From: Bacteroidaceae bacterium
Lineage (GTDB): Bacteria > Bacteroidota > Bacteroidia > Bacteroidales > Bacteroidaceae
Direction: 5' to 3'
Assembly: GCA_024697945.1 (NCBI GenBank)
Contig: JAILRU010000050.1
Span: 1 to 54,689, forward strand
Length of the DNA: 54,689 nt
In this document: piece after piece, positions 24,825-33,498 of the stretch
How positions within the stretch are numbered: the stretch's first letter is position 1
Layout: every line of letters starts with the position of its first letter
Position numbers and translations under genes: made by a program
The notes under the pieces: generated by a model
Seen by the model: the letters and a program-made list of their open reading frames with translations, nothing else
Told to the model about the DNA's origin: nothing
Databases searched by the model: none

Positions 24825-25664
24825 TTACTTCTTGCACTTGTCGCTCTTGACGCACATAACGAGCAATTCCTGAGCTGCCTCTTCCATGTTGCCGGTCAAT
24901 GCCTCAACCTTGGCGAGGATGTAGTTGTAGAACACCTGCAGAATCAGGGCAACGATGATACCGAAGATGGTGGTGATAAGGGCGACCTTCATACCGCCTG
25001 CAACGACGGTCGGGCTGATATCGCCAGCACGCTGGATGTCGTCGAAGGCCATCACCATACCAATCACAGTTCCCAAGAAACCGAGAGACGGAGCCATGGC
25101 GATGAAGAGGGTAATCCAAGAGCAGTTCTGCTCGAGGTAAGAGCCCTGAACCTCAGCCTCCATGTTGATGGTGCGCTCGATGGTAGCGATGTCGTTACGG
25201 TCGTTACTGTCGAGGCATTCCATAGCCTTGCGGCTTACCTGGGCTACCGGTCCGCGTGTGCCTTTGCACTTAGCGATGGCATCGGCAATCTTGCCAGCGG
25301 CTACGAGGTCGGCCAGTTCCTTCGTGAACTTGCGTGTGTTAATCTGAGCGAGAGTCAGGTAAACAACGCGCTCGATGCAGAATGCGAGACCCAGTACGAG
25401 GGCGATGGCTACGAGAGACATGAAGCCTGCGCCACCTTCGATGTACTTCGTCTTGAGGGTCTTGAACACACCTTCGCTCTCTTCTTCCACGATGGGAGCA
25501 GCCTCGACTGTCTCTTCAACAGCTTCGGCGGTGTCAACAGCGGCTGAGTCAACAGCTTCTACCACTTCTTCAGCAGCAGCTTCGTCTTCCTGAGCCATAA
25601 CAGATGATGTTGCAGCAAATGAACATGCAGCAACCATTGCAATAATTGCAAATAACTTTTTCAT
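24825..25664 (-). CDS. exbB: ExbB/TolQ/MotA-family proton channel
   Basis: The 279-residue protein has a cleavable signal peptide (ending VMAQ), an acidic Glu/Ala/Val-rich stretch (residues 26-65), then the three-helix ExbB core. Core motifs are GLAFCIERVVYL, the cytoplasmic domain, and APSLGFLGTVIGMVMAF followed by KVALITTIFGIIVALIL. It forms the pentameric channel around ExbD. It is the first gene of the energiser operon. A tRNA-Ser lies just 61 bp upstream on the same strand and no separate promoter is obvious between them, so read-through from the tRNA is possible. Confidence 0.93.
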   Translation of the reverse strand: MKKLFAIIAMVAACSFAATSSVMAQEDEAAAEEVVEAVDSAAVDTAEAVEETVEAAPIVEEESEGVFKTLKTKYIEGGAGFMSLVAIALVLGLAFCIERVVYLTLAQINTRKFTKELADLVAAGKIADAIAKCKGTRGPVAQVSRKAMECLDSNDRNDIATIERTINMEAEVQGSYLEQNCSWITLFIAMAPSLGFLGTVIGMVMAFDDIQRAGDISPTVVAGGMKVALITTIFGIIVALILQVFYNYILAKVEALTGNMEEAAQELLVMCVKSDKCKK

Positions 25665-25725
25665 TGTGTTGTTTGTTTAGATGTTTATGATTATTATTTG
25701 TTTCTTTGTTTTCTCTTTTCTTTTG

Positions 25726-25813
25726 CGGAGAGAGCGAGATTCGAACTCGCGAACCAGTTTTGCCGGTCACACGCTTTCCAGGCGTGCCTCTTCAGCCACT
25801 CGAGCATCTCTCC
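25726..25813 (-). tRNA. tRNA-Ser (GGA)
   Basis: Reading leftward from 25813: acceptor GGAGAGA pairs with TCTCTCC, discriminator G. The anticodon stem CACGC/GCGTG holds the loop CTGGAAA with anticodon GGA. The long variable arm (ACCGG/CTGGT) is typical of serine tRNA. The T arm is GCGAG-TTCGAAT-CTCGC. 88 nt without CCA, which is not encoded. Confidence 0.96.
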
Positions 25814-25950
25814 AAGTTGTATGTGCGTTGCCTCGAACTATGTCCGACTTCGCACTTTTCGCTCACAAAAATACCTTTTTTTTCTCATACGACCATAGCT
25901 TTTGAGCAAAAAGTTTCGATATATTCATGTTTTTTGTTGTTTTGAGCTGT

Positions 25951-26733
25951 TTATTGCGGATTAATACGCCGAAATATCCGTTTTGCGTTGCTGTTTGTGA
26001 CCTCTTCCGCCTGCCGTTCGCTTACATTATATATATATGCGATTTTTCGCAGCACTTCGACCACATAAGCGCTCTCGTTTCGCTTCCCGCGATAGGGTAC
26101 GGGAGCCAGGTACGGGGAGTCGGTTTCGAGCACGATTCGCTCCAGGGGAACCGAGGCCAGAGCTTCGGGCAAGGAACTGTTCTTGTAGGTCAGCACGCCA
26201 CCTATGCCGAGCGCGAAGCCTGGGAACTGGAGCAGCTCCTGCGCCTCGTCCGCCGTACCGCCGAAGCAATGGAAGACACCCGAAAGGTTCTCGTCGCGAT
26301 ATTCCGTCATGGCCGCAACCAGCTGGCGATGTGCCGAGCGGGAATGTATCATGAGCGGCAGGTGGTACTCGATGGCCCATTCAATCTGCGTGCGGAAGGT
26401 CTCTTCCTGCTCCTTGACCTTTGTCTTGTCCCAATAATAGTCCAGTCCTATCTCGCCAATCGCGACGTAAGGATGGTCTGGAGCCTCCAGCAGGGACTTC
26501 ATGTCGGCCAGCACCTGGTGGTAGTCCTCCTCGATGTCCTCCGGATGCAGGCCGAGCATCGGGTAGCAATAGCCCGGATAACGTTGGCACATGTCGAGCA
26601 TGGGAGCTATGCTGGCGGCGTTGATGTTGGGAAGGAGGATGCACTCGACACCTGCCTGCCGCGCCCGTTGGATGACCTCATCGCGGTCCGCTTTGAACGG
26701 AGGCTCGTAGATATGGCTGTGGGTATCTATCAT
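25951..26733 (-). CDS. tatD: TatD-family metal-dependent hydrolase
   Basis: This TIM-barrel protein of 260 residues is a DNase-like hydrolase. Metal ligands are visible: THSHIYE at the N-terminus (His5, His7), GEIGLDYYW, MIHSRSA, VFHCFGG, and TDSPYLAP near the C-terminus. I chose the ATG at 26733 because homologues start at MIDTHSH; the open frame continues upstream but would overlap the next gene. It lies 5 bp after the polyprenyl synthase stop, so they are co-transcribed. Confidence 0.92.
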   Translation of the reverse strand: MIDTHSHIYEPPFKADRDEVIQRARQAGVECILLPNINAASIAPMLDMCQRYPGYCYPMLGLHPEDIEEDYHQVLADMKSLLEAPDHPYVAIGEIGLDYYWDKTKVKEQEETFRTQIEWAIEYHLPLMIHSRSAHRQLVAAMTEYRDENLSGVFHCFGGTADEAQELLQFPGFALGIGGVLTYKNSSLPEALASVPLERIVLETDSPYLAPVPYRGKRNESAYVVEVLRKIAYIYNVSERQAEEVTNSNAKRIFRRINPQ

Positions 26734-26738
26734 GGGCT

Positions 26739-27713
26739 TCAGCTTTGGCGGCCCATCAGCTCGAGGGCGATGCCGCGAAGCATCTGCTTGCGCTCCTCGG
26801 GCAGGCTGACTTCGTTCAGGCACGCTTCGGCCTCGGCGTAATAAGCGTCCATCCGCTCCTGCGCCATCCTATGCACGCCAATCTTCGTGTAGAGCGTCGT
26901 GACGGCCTGTATCTTCTCGTCGGGGTTGCAGTCCTTGTTGCCTATCCAACGTTCCAGCTCGGCGCGGTCCTCGTCGGAGGCGTGGAGTAGGGCGTTGATG
27001 AGCATGAAGGTCTTCTTGTCGCAAAGGATGTCGCCGCCAATCTTCTTGCCGAACACCTTGGGGTCGCCATAGACGTCGAGGTAGTCGTCCTGAAGCTGGA
27101 ACGCAAGTCCGAGGCACTCGCCATAGCGATAGAGCGACTGGGCGTCCTGTTCCGAAGCGCCTCCCAACGTGGCTCCTATCTGCAAGGCACAAGCCAGCAG
27201 GACAGAAGTCTTGAGGCGTATCATCTCGATGTATTCTGCCTCGGTCACGTCGTTCCGCGTCTCGAAGTCGATATCATATTGCTGTCCCTCGTCTATCTCG
27301 GTAGCGGTCTTGGTGAAGAGGCGCATGATGGCGGGCATCTTTGCCTCGTCACATTGCATCATGTATTGGAAGGCAAGAACCAGCATGTTGTCGCCGCTCA
27401 GGATGGCGGTATTGTCGTTCCACTTGAGATGAACGCAGGTCTTGCCCCGTCGCACTTCCGCGTGGTCCATGAAGTCGTCGTGCAGAAGGGTGAAGTTGTG
27501 GAAGGTCTCGATGCCGATGGCGGGCATGAGGCAGGGCCTTACGTCGTCGTGATAGAGATTGTAGGCCATGAGCATGAGTACAGGACGGATACGCTTGCCG
27601 CCAAGCGAGAGGACATAGCGTATGGGGGCATAGAGTCCCTGGGGCTCCCGTTCAAGGGGCAGGCTGGCGATGGCTTCTTCCACCATCTGCAGGAGTTGTT
27701 TGCTACTATACAT
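26739..27713 (-). CDS. Polyprenyl diphosphate synthase
   Basis: The enzyme condenses isopentenyl diphosphate with an allylic diphosphate to make isoprenoid chains. From the ATG at 27713 it has 324 residues; an upstream ATG at 27740 would add nine. The first Asp-rich motif is in LLHDDFMDHAEVRRG and the second in QLQDDYLDVYG; GGKRIRPVL is also typical. The chain length made cannot be fixed from sequence alone: farnesyl or geranylgeranyl are likely. It is followed directly by tatD. Confidence 0.9.
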   Translation of the reverse strand: MYSSKQLLQMVEEAIASLPLEREPQGLYAPIRYVLSLGGKRIRPVLMLMAYNLYHDDVRPCLMPAIGIETFHNFTLLHDDFMDHAEVRRGKTCVHLKWNDNTAILSGDNMLVLAFQYMMQCDEAKMPAIMRLFTKTATEIDEGQQYDIDFETRNDVTEAEYIEMIRLKTSVLLACALQIGATLGGASEQDAQSLYRYGECLGLAFQLQDDYLDVYGDPKVFGKKIGGDILCDKKTFMLINALLHASDEDRAELERWIGNKDCNPDEKIQAVTTLYTKIGVHRMAQERMDAYYAEAEACLNEVSLPEERKQMLRGIALELMGRQS

Positions 27714-27729
27714 TATTATTATATTAAGA

Positions 27730-27764
27730 AGACCCCCCAACCCCTTAATGGGGAAGAGGGGTCT
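27730..27764 (-). repeat. CCCC/GGGG palindromic element
   Basis: AGACCCC and GGGGTCT are perfect outer arms, with CCCC-TTAAT-GGGG inside. It lies between tonB and the polyprenyl synthase gene and may stop tonB transcripts. Related C-rich/G-rich palindromes occur at several other places in the window. Confidence 0.6.
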
Positions 27765-27819
27765 CGTTTTGTGAGTTAGGATTTTATTGATTGTTTAGCC
27801 CCCAAACCGGGACAAATCT

Positions 27820-28533
27820 TTAGTTCAGGCGGAACATGACGGGCAGGGTGAAACGAGAACGTACGGTCTTGTTACCCTGACGAGCGGGTTTCCACTTGGG
27901 CATCATCTTCACGACGCGCTCGGCCTCCTTGGTCAGGTTGGGGTCCGGAGAACGTACGGTCTTCACATCGACGATGGAACCGTCACGATTGACCACGAAG
28001 TTCACGATGACACGACCCTGTACACCTTGCTCCTGGCAGATGCTGGGGTACTTGATGTGTTCGCTCAGCCACTTGAAGCAAGCCTCGTCGCCACCAGGGA
28101 ACTGAGCGTTTTCCTCTACCATCTCATAGATACGGTCATCATCGTCGGCTTCGACTACAGGACCGACGGGAGCACTTACGACGGCGCTGGGAGCACCTGT
28201 ACCCACAACGGCTGTAATGGCCTGATTCATCTCCTCGGAGGTCTCAATCTCCTCTTCGGGAAGTTCGGTATCATCCTCTACCTCGTTGATGAACTCCATT
28301 ATGGTAGGAGCAGCTGCTGGAGGAGGAGCCACCACTTCCTGCTGTTGCGTGATGGGAATCATGTCCTCTTCCATTCTGAAATCATAAATCTTCTCATCGT
28401 CCACCACCTTTACCTCACGCTGAGTGTACTCGAAGGCGACGAACATAGCAGCGAGCGCCAGAACATATCCAATCAGCATGTTGGTCGATTTCTGACCCTG
28501 CAACTCCTCGTTAACTGTTTTGTTTGCTTCCAT
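27820..28533 (-). CDS. tonB: TonB energy transducer
   Basis: TonB links the inner-membrane ExbB/ExbD motor to outer-membrane receptors. The 237-residue protein has one N-terminal membrane helix (about 19-36), a Pro/Glu-rich periplasmic linker, and a C-terminal TonB domain (about 150-237) with GVQGRVIVNFVVNRDGSIVD and PKWKPARQGNKTV. It is about 2 kb from exbB on the same strand but outside that operon. A possible -7 box TAAATTTG lies at 28580-28587. Confidence 0.93.
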   Translation of the reverse strand: MEANKTVNEELQGQKSTNMLIGYVLALAAMFVAFEYTQREVKVVDDEKIYDFRMEEDMIPITQQQEVVAPPPAAAPTIMEFINEVEDDTELPEEEIETSEEMNQAITAVVGTGAPSAVVSAPVGPVVEADDDDRIYEMVEENAQFPGGDEACFKWLSEHIKYPSICQEQGVQGRVIVNFVVNRDGSIVDVKTVRSPDPNLTKEAERVVKMMPKWKPARQGNKTVRSRFTLPVMFRLN

Positions 28534-28682
28534 GATGTATTTTGTTGTTATTTGTTGCTATATTGTACTATTAGTGGCACAAATTTACATCTTTTTTTTA
28601 TACAACGTACACGAAAGAGAGATTTTTTTTCGTTTGAATGTAATTTTGTGCCTATGATGTCCGTTATTGATATAAAAAGCCT

Positions 28683-28690
28683 TAACTTTG
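28683..28690 (+). promoter_or_regulatory. Candidate -7 box of the porQ-cmk operon
   Basis: TAACTTTG matches TAnnTTTG. With transcription starting near 28697 the ATG at 28719 is favoured over the one at 28701. No clean -33 TTTG is seen. Confidence 0.45.
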
Positions 28691-28718
28691 GAGCCGATTT
28701 ATGAATATTTTGAATAAA

Positions 28719-29711
28719 ATGAAGAGACTGACGTCATATATCTTCTGCTATCTCCTTTTGTCCTCTGCCATTTGTAATGCTCAGGAGAGCGGAAGCGTGT
28801 TCAATTTCCTCAACCTGCCCGTCTCGTCCCATTCAACGGCACTCGGCGGCAAGAACATCTCCCTCGTCGAGGATGACATCTCGCTTGCGTTGCAGAACCC
28901 GGCTTTGCTGACAGGCGTTAGCGACAAGACGATAGGCTTCTCGTTCATGACCTACATGCAGGGATGCAATACTGCCGCAGCCGCCTATTCGCAGCAAGTG
29001 GGCAAGTACGGCAACTGGGGTGTACACGCAAGATTCGTAGGCTACGGCTCGACAGACGAGACCCTCCTTTCGGGCGAGGTCGTCGGAAATTTCAAACCCC
29101 TTGACCTTTGTCTCGCAGGCCAATATAGCCATCTCCTGAGTGAACGATGGGCTGGCGGCGTAACGGCCAAGTTCATCTATTCGCACTATGGCCCCTACAC
29201 ATCATGCGCTCTGGCAACAGACCTCGGACTGAACTATTACGACGAGGATTTGGATCTCTCGCTTTCCCTTGCCGCACGCAACCTTGGCGGACAGATAAAG
29301 AGCTTCGGCAACAAGCGCGACCACTTGCCTGCAGACCTGGAGATAGGCTTCACCAAGTCGCTCGGCCATGCCCCCATCCGTATCTCGCTCACGATGGTTG
29401 ACTTGACGCGCTGGACCTCGGATGACTATTTCACAACCGGCAAGAAACTCAAGTCGGGCAGCATCTTCATCAACCATTTCTTGCTGGGTGCAGAATACCT
29501 CATATCAGACAATTACTATATCGGCTTGGGCTATAACTTCCGTCGCGGCTACGAGATGACGGCAGCAGGCTCCTCACATGCAGCCGGTTTCTCGTTCGGC
29601 GGCGGCGTCAACCTGAAACGGCTGAAGTTTGGTGTTGCCTACGCCAAATATCACGTCAGCGCACCAACCCTCGCCTTTACATTAGCTTATAATTTTGCGA
29701 AAGAACAATGA
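28719..29711 (+). CDS. porQ: Type IX secretion system protein PorQ
   Basis: PorQ is an outer-membrane beta-barrel of the T9SS attachment complex. The 330-residue protein has a signal peptide (ending ICNA) and the typical opening [20 protein letters not shown] then LALQNPALL. The rest is alternating beta strands and ends in the aromatic AFTLAYNF motif of outer-membrane barrels. It overlaps cmk by 4 bp (ATGA), a pairing frequent in Bacteroidales. An ATG at 28701 would add six residues. Confidence 0.9.
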   Translation: MKRLTSYIFCYLLLSSAICNAQESGSVFNFLNLPVSSHSTALGGKNISLVEDDISLALQNPALLTGVSDKTIGFSFMTYMQGCNTAAAAYSQQVGKYGNWGVHARFVGYGSTDETLLSGEVVGNFKPLDLCLAGQYSHLLSERWAGGVTAKFIYSHYGPYTSCALATDLGLNYYDEDLDLSLSLAARNLGGQIKSFGNKRDHLPADLEIGFTKSLGHAPIRISLTMVDLTRWTSDDYFTTGKKLKSGSIFINHFLLGAEYLISDNYYIGLGYNFRRGYEMTAAGSSHAAGFSFGGGVNLKRLKFGVAYAKYHVSAPTLAFTLAYNFAKEQ

Positions 29712-30397
29712 AACTGATAACTATTGCAATCGATGGCCACTCTTCCTGTGGTAAGAGCACAATGGCCAAAGACCTCGCCAAGGAGATTGGATATATATAT
29801 ATAGATACAGGCGCGATGTACCGTGCCGTGACGCTCTACAGCCTGCAGCATAGCCTGATTACCGAGGAAGGTATTGACGAAGAGGGTCTGCGCCGTCACA
29901 TGCCGGACATCATGATAACTTTCCAGCTGAACGAGGAAACAGGCCGTCCTGACACCTACCTGAACGGCGTTTGCGTGGAGCATGACATACGCACGATGGA
30001 GGTCTCGAAATTTGTCAGTCCAATTGCTACACTTGGCTTCGTCCGCGAGGCAATGGTCGATTTGCAACGCCTGATGGGAGAAGCGAAGGGCGTCATCATG
30101 GACGGTCGCGACATCGGAACCGTTGTATTCCCGAATGCCGAGCTGAAAGTCTTTGTTACGGCAAGTGTCGATGTACGTGCCCAACGCCGTTACGACGAAC
30201 TGACCGCAAAGGGCGAGAAATGCAGCTTCGACGAGATACGTGCCAACGTTATTGAACGCGACCGTATCGACTCGACGCGAGCCATCAGTCCCCTCCGTCA
30301 GGCTGAAGATGCTATCGTCTTGGACAACAGTAACATGACCATCCCAGAACAGAAGGCCTGGCTGCTGGAGCAATATTACAGGGTAGCAAGAGATTGA
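29708..30397 (+). CDS. cmk: Cytidylate kinase
   Basis: Cmk phosphorylates CMP and dCMP with ATP. The 229-residue protein has the P-loop [12 protein letters not shown] near its N-terminus, [14 protein letters not shown], the NMP-binding region [18 protein letters not shown], and the lid region [14 protein letters not shown]. It starts inside the last codons of porQ, so translation is coupled. Confidence 0.95.
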   Translation: MKLITIAIDGHSSCGKSTMAKDLAKEIGYIYIDTGAMYRAVTLYSLQHSLITEEGIDEEGLRRHMPDIMITFQLNEETGRPDTYLNGVCVEHDIRTMEVSKFVSPIATLGFVREAMVDLQRLMGEAKGVIMDGRDIGTVVFPNAELKVFVTASVDVRAQRRYDELTAKGEKCSFDEIRANVIERDRIDSTRAISPLRQAEDAIVLDNSNMTIPEQKAWLLEQYYRVARD

Positions 30398-30471
30398 TAT
30401 CTTCGTCATTCTCCTTCCCGCCTTGAAGTAGCGCTCTCTCCCTCGCTCTAAGCAAAAATTCTGCCCCGATA

Positions 30472-30503
30472 TTTGGCAGTATCAGGAAATTGTTGTAAAT
30501 TTG
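30472..30503 (+). promoter_or_regulatory. Promoter of rplY-pth
   Basis: A -33 TTTG (30472-30475), a 20-bp spacer and a -7 TAAATTTG (30496-30503) match the Bacteroidota consensus. It rules out translation starts upstream of about 30510 for the next gene. Confidence 0.75.
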
Positions 30504-30581
30504 CACCCGCTTTTGAAGCCGTGTGATGGCGAATTAAGCAATAGAAACTTAATTTATAGTAACACAAAACAACAAAAACAA

Positions 30582-31184
30582 ATGAAAAGTATTGACGTAA
30601 AAGGCACAGCCCGCACCGCTACTGGTAAGAAGGCTAGCCGCGAGATTCGTAAATCCGGTGCAGTTCCCTGCAACCTCTATGGCGAGGCTAAGGGCGAGAA
30701 TGGCCTGCCAAAGGCTTTGAGCTTCAGCGCTACTCAGGAAGAGCTTCGCAAGCTCGTGTATTCTCCCGACATCTACAGCGTGAACCTCAACATCGACGGC
30801 AAGGAATGCAAGGCTGTCATGAAGGAGCTCCAGTTCCACCCCGTTACCGACAAGCTGCTGCATGTCGATTTCTATGAAATTACAGAGAATAAGCCCATCG
30901 TGATGGAAGTGCCCATCAAACTGAACGGTCTGGCAGAAGGCGTACGTGCCGGTGGTAAGCTCGCCGCAAGCGTGCGTAAGCTGAAGGTTCGTGCTCCCTA
31001 TACAGCCATTCCCGAGCGTCTCGATATCGACGTGACCAACCTCGGTCTCGGTAAGACCATCAAGGTTGCTGAGCTCAGCTTCGAAGGTCTCGAACTGGTA
31101 ACCAGCCCCAGCGTTGTTGTCTGCCAGGTTAAGATGACCAGAAGCGCTATGAGTGCTGCTTCTAAGGAGACTACAGAAGAATAA
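30582..31184 (+). CDS. rplY: Ribosomal protein L25 (Ctc form)
   Basis: L25 binds 5S rRNA on the large ribosomal subunit. From the ATG at 30582 the protein has 200 residues: an N-terminal L25 domain (MKSIDVKGTARTATGKKASR, then AVPCNLYG) and the C-terminal TL5/Ctc beta domain. A longer upstream open frame exists, but the promoter makes it unlikely. pth follows after 4 bp. Confidence 0.93.
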   Translation: MKSIDVKGTARTATGKKASREIRKSGAVPCNLYGEAKGENGLPKALSFSATQEELRKLVYSPDIYSVNLNIDGKECKAVMKELQFHPVTDKLLHVDFYEITENKPIVMEVPIKLNGLAEGVRAGGKLAASVRKLKVRAPYTAIPERLDIDVTNLGLGKTIKVAELSFEGLELVTSPSVVVCQVKMTRSAMSAASKETTEE

Positions 31185-31188
31185 TTGA

Positions 31189-31752
31189 ATGAAATACCTC
31201 ATTGTAGGGTTGGGTAATATCGGCCCCGAGTACGATGGCACCCGCCACAATATCGGATTTAGAGTATTGGACGCCCTATCTAAGGCGTCCAATACTGCTT
31301 TTGAAGACCGCCGATACGGCTTCGTCGCCCACATGCGCGTGAAGAATGCCGAGCTGGTGCTGCTCAAGCCGTCCACCTACATGAACCTCTCCGGTAATGC
31401 CGTCCGCTATTGGTTGTTGCAGGAAAAGATTCCTGTAGAGAATATGCTGGTCGTCGTCGATGACCTGAGCCTGCCCCTCGGAACCATCCGCATCAGGCAA
31501 GGAGGTAGCGATGGCGGACACAACGGGCTGAAGCACATAGCCCAAACGCTCGGAGGACAGGGTTACAACCGCCTCCGGTTCGGCATCGGCAACGACTTCC
31601 CGCGAGGTACGCAGATAGACTTCGTCCTCAGCGGCTTTACGCCTGAAGAAGAACAAATCGTCAACGAGAAGGCACTCGTGGCTTGCGATGCCATCAAGGC
31701 TTTCGCCCTTAGCGGCATCCAGTTCGCAATGTGCAACTACAATAATAAGTGA
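31189..31752 (+). CDS. pth: Peptidyl-tRNA hydrolase
   Basis: Pth releases peptides from peptidyl-tRNA lost by ribosomes. The 187-residue protein has [19 protein letters not shown] with catalytic His20, then PSTYMNLSG and [19 protein letters not shown]. All key residues are present. It is coupled to rplY, a common pairing. Confidence 0.95.
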   Translation: MKYLIVGLGNIGPEYDGTRHNIGFRVLDALSKASNTAFEDRRYGFVAHMRVKNAELVLLKPSTYMNLSGNAVRYWLLQEKIPVENMLVVVDDLSLPLGTIRIRQGGSDGGHNGLKHIAQTLGGQGYNRLRFGIGNDFPRGTQIDFVLSGFTPEEEQIVNEKALVACDAIKAFALSGIQFAMCNYNNK

Positions 31753-31802
31753 AAAGTGAAGAATGAGGGATTTGCTATCTCTCTTAATAATGAATGAAGA
31801 AT

Positions 31803-33035
31803 ATGAATTATGAATTGAAAGAACGTTTTCTCCGTTACGTCGGCTTCGACACGCAGAGCAGCGAAGAAAACGAGTCACAATGCCCCAGTACGGAGAAGCA
31901 GCTGGCGCTGGCCGAATATCTGCGCGACGAGCTTACACAACTTGGTTTGACCGAGGTCGAGATGGACGAGCATGGCTACGTCTATGCCACTTTGCCTGCC
32001 AATACCGACAAGCAGGTACCTACCATCGGCTTCATCGCCCACATGGACACCAGTCCCGACTGTAGCGGCAAAGACATCAAGCCTCGTATCATCGAGAATT
32101 ACGATGGCTCGGACATCGTGCTTTGCAAGGAAGATAATATCGTGACAACCGTCAGCCAGTTCCCCGAACTCAAAGAACACATAGGCGAGGACCTCATCGT
32201 TACAGACGGCCACACCTTGCTCGGAGCAGACGACAAGGCCGGTATCGCTGAGATTGTGACAGCTATGACCTACCTGATGGCTCATCCTGAAATCAAGCAT
32301 GGCAAGATTCGCGTCGCTTTCAATCCCGACGAAGAAATCGGCGTCGGAGCACATCTGTTCGACGTGAAGAAGTTCGGCTGCGAATGGGCCTACACGATGG
32401 ACGGTAGCGAGGTGGGAGAGTTGGAGTACGAGAACTTCAATGCCGCAAGCGCAAAGATACTCATCAAGGGCTGCAACGTTCATCCAGGCTATGCCAAAGG
32501 AAAGATGAAGAATGCTTGCATTATTGCTTCAGAGTTTGCTGCATTACTACCTGAGGATGAGCGGCCTGAAAAAACGGAAGGATACAAAGGCTTCTTCCAC
32601 CTGACAGGTATGAACGGAACAGTAGAAGAGGCTCAGCTCTCCTACATCATCCGCGACCACGACAGCAACATTTTCAAGTTCCGCAAGCAAGTGGTGCTCG
32701 ATGTTGCCGAGAAGCTGAATGCCAAGTACGGACAGAACACGGTCATGGTTGTCCTGAACGACCAATATTATAATATGCTGAGCCAGCTTCAGGACAAGCC
32801 GCAGGTAACCGATATCGCAAAACGCGCCATCGAGGAGGCTTGCGGATTCTGCAACGTGGTGCCCATCCGAGGAGGTACAGACGGAGCACAACTCAGCTTC
32901 AAAGGACTTCCTTGTCCCAACATCTTCGCAGGAGGTCTCAACTTCCATGGCCGTCACGAGTTTGTCCCCATCCAAAGTATGGAGAAGGCCATGATGACCA
33001 TCGTGAATATCTGTCGTCTGGTAACAAATGACTAA
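31803..33035 (+). CDS. pepT: Peptidase T (aminotripeptidase)
   Basis: PepT removes the N-terminal residue from tripeptides with two zinc ions. The M20-family motifs are [36 protein letters not shown] and [12 protein letters not shown] take the ATG at 31803 (410 aa), close to the usual 408; an ATG at 31794 would add three residues. The first codons (MNYEL) come from a heptamer repeat ATGAATT-ATGAATT. Its end overlaps the S4-domain gene by 8 bp. Confidence 0.94.
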   Translation: MNYELKERFLRYVGFDTQSSEENESQCPSTEKQLALAEYLRDELTQLGLTEVEMDEHGYVYATLPANTDKQVPTIGFIAHMDTSPDCSGKDIKPRIIENYDGSDIVLCKEDNIVTTVSQFPELKEHIGEDLIVTDGHTLLGADDKAGIAEIVTAMTYLMAHPEIKHGKIRVAFNPDEEIGVGAHLFDVKKFGCEWAYTMDGSEVGELEYENFNAASAKILIKGCNVHPGYAKGKMKNACIIASEFAALLPEDERPEKTEGYKGFFHLTGMNGTVEEAQLSYIIRDHDSNIFKFRKQVVLDVAEKLNAKYGQNTVMVVLNDQYYNMLSQLQDKPQVTDIAKRAIEEACGFCNVVPIRGGTDGAQLSFKGLPCPNIFAGGLNFHGRHEFVPIQSMEKAMMTIVNICRLVTND

Positions 33036-33462
33036 TTCTGAGGCTCGGATAGACAAGTGGCTTTGGGCCGCACGTATCTTCAAGACACGTTCCATAGCTG
33101 CTGCGGCTTGCAAGAAAGGGCAGGTCAGCATGGGTGGCACTCAAATCAAAGCCAGCAGAATGGTAAAGGCAGGCGATGTGGTAAGCGTCCGCAAGCCGCC
33201 CATCACCTATAGCTTCCGCATACTTCAACCCATTGAAAGGCGCGTCGGAGCCAAACTCATTCCAGAGATATTGGAGAACGTTACAGCTCCAGACCAGTAC
33301 GAGTTGCTCGAAATGAGCAAGATAAGCGGCTTCGTCGGCAGAGCTAAGGGCACAGGCCGTCCCACCAAGAAAGAACGCCGCAGCCTGGACGACTTCCGGG
33401 ACGAAGTACCTGAGTTCTTCGCAGACTTCGAGTTCGACTTGGAGGACAACGAAGATGAATAA
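33028..33462 (+). CDS. S4-domain RNA-binding protein (Hsp15-like)
   Basis: The 144-residue protein begins with an S4 domain: [20 protein letters not shown], then [20 protein letters not shown]. The middle ([19 protein letters not shown]) is basic and the tail is acidic. This is the Hsp15/HslR architecture, which binds stalled large ribosomal subunits carrying peptidyl-tRNA. Its start lies inside the pepT end, so translation is coupled. Confidence 0.88.
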   Translation: MTNSEARIDKWLWAARIFKTRSIAAAACKKGQVSMGGTQIKASRMVKAGDVVSVRKPPITYSFRILQPIERRVGAKLIPEILENVTAPDQYELLEMSKISGFVGRAKGTGRPTKKERRSLDDFRDEVPEFFADFEFDLEDNEDE

Positions 33463-33498
33463 ATTCGTAACAACGAAATAACGTCATAACGAAGAAGC

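Noticed and set aside
30501..30581. A longer N-terminus for ribosomal protein L25
   Set aside because: The added residues overlap the -7 box of the promoter and do not resemble L25, which begins at MKSIDVKG.
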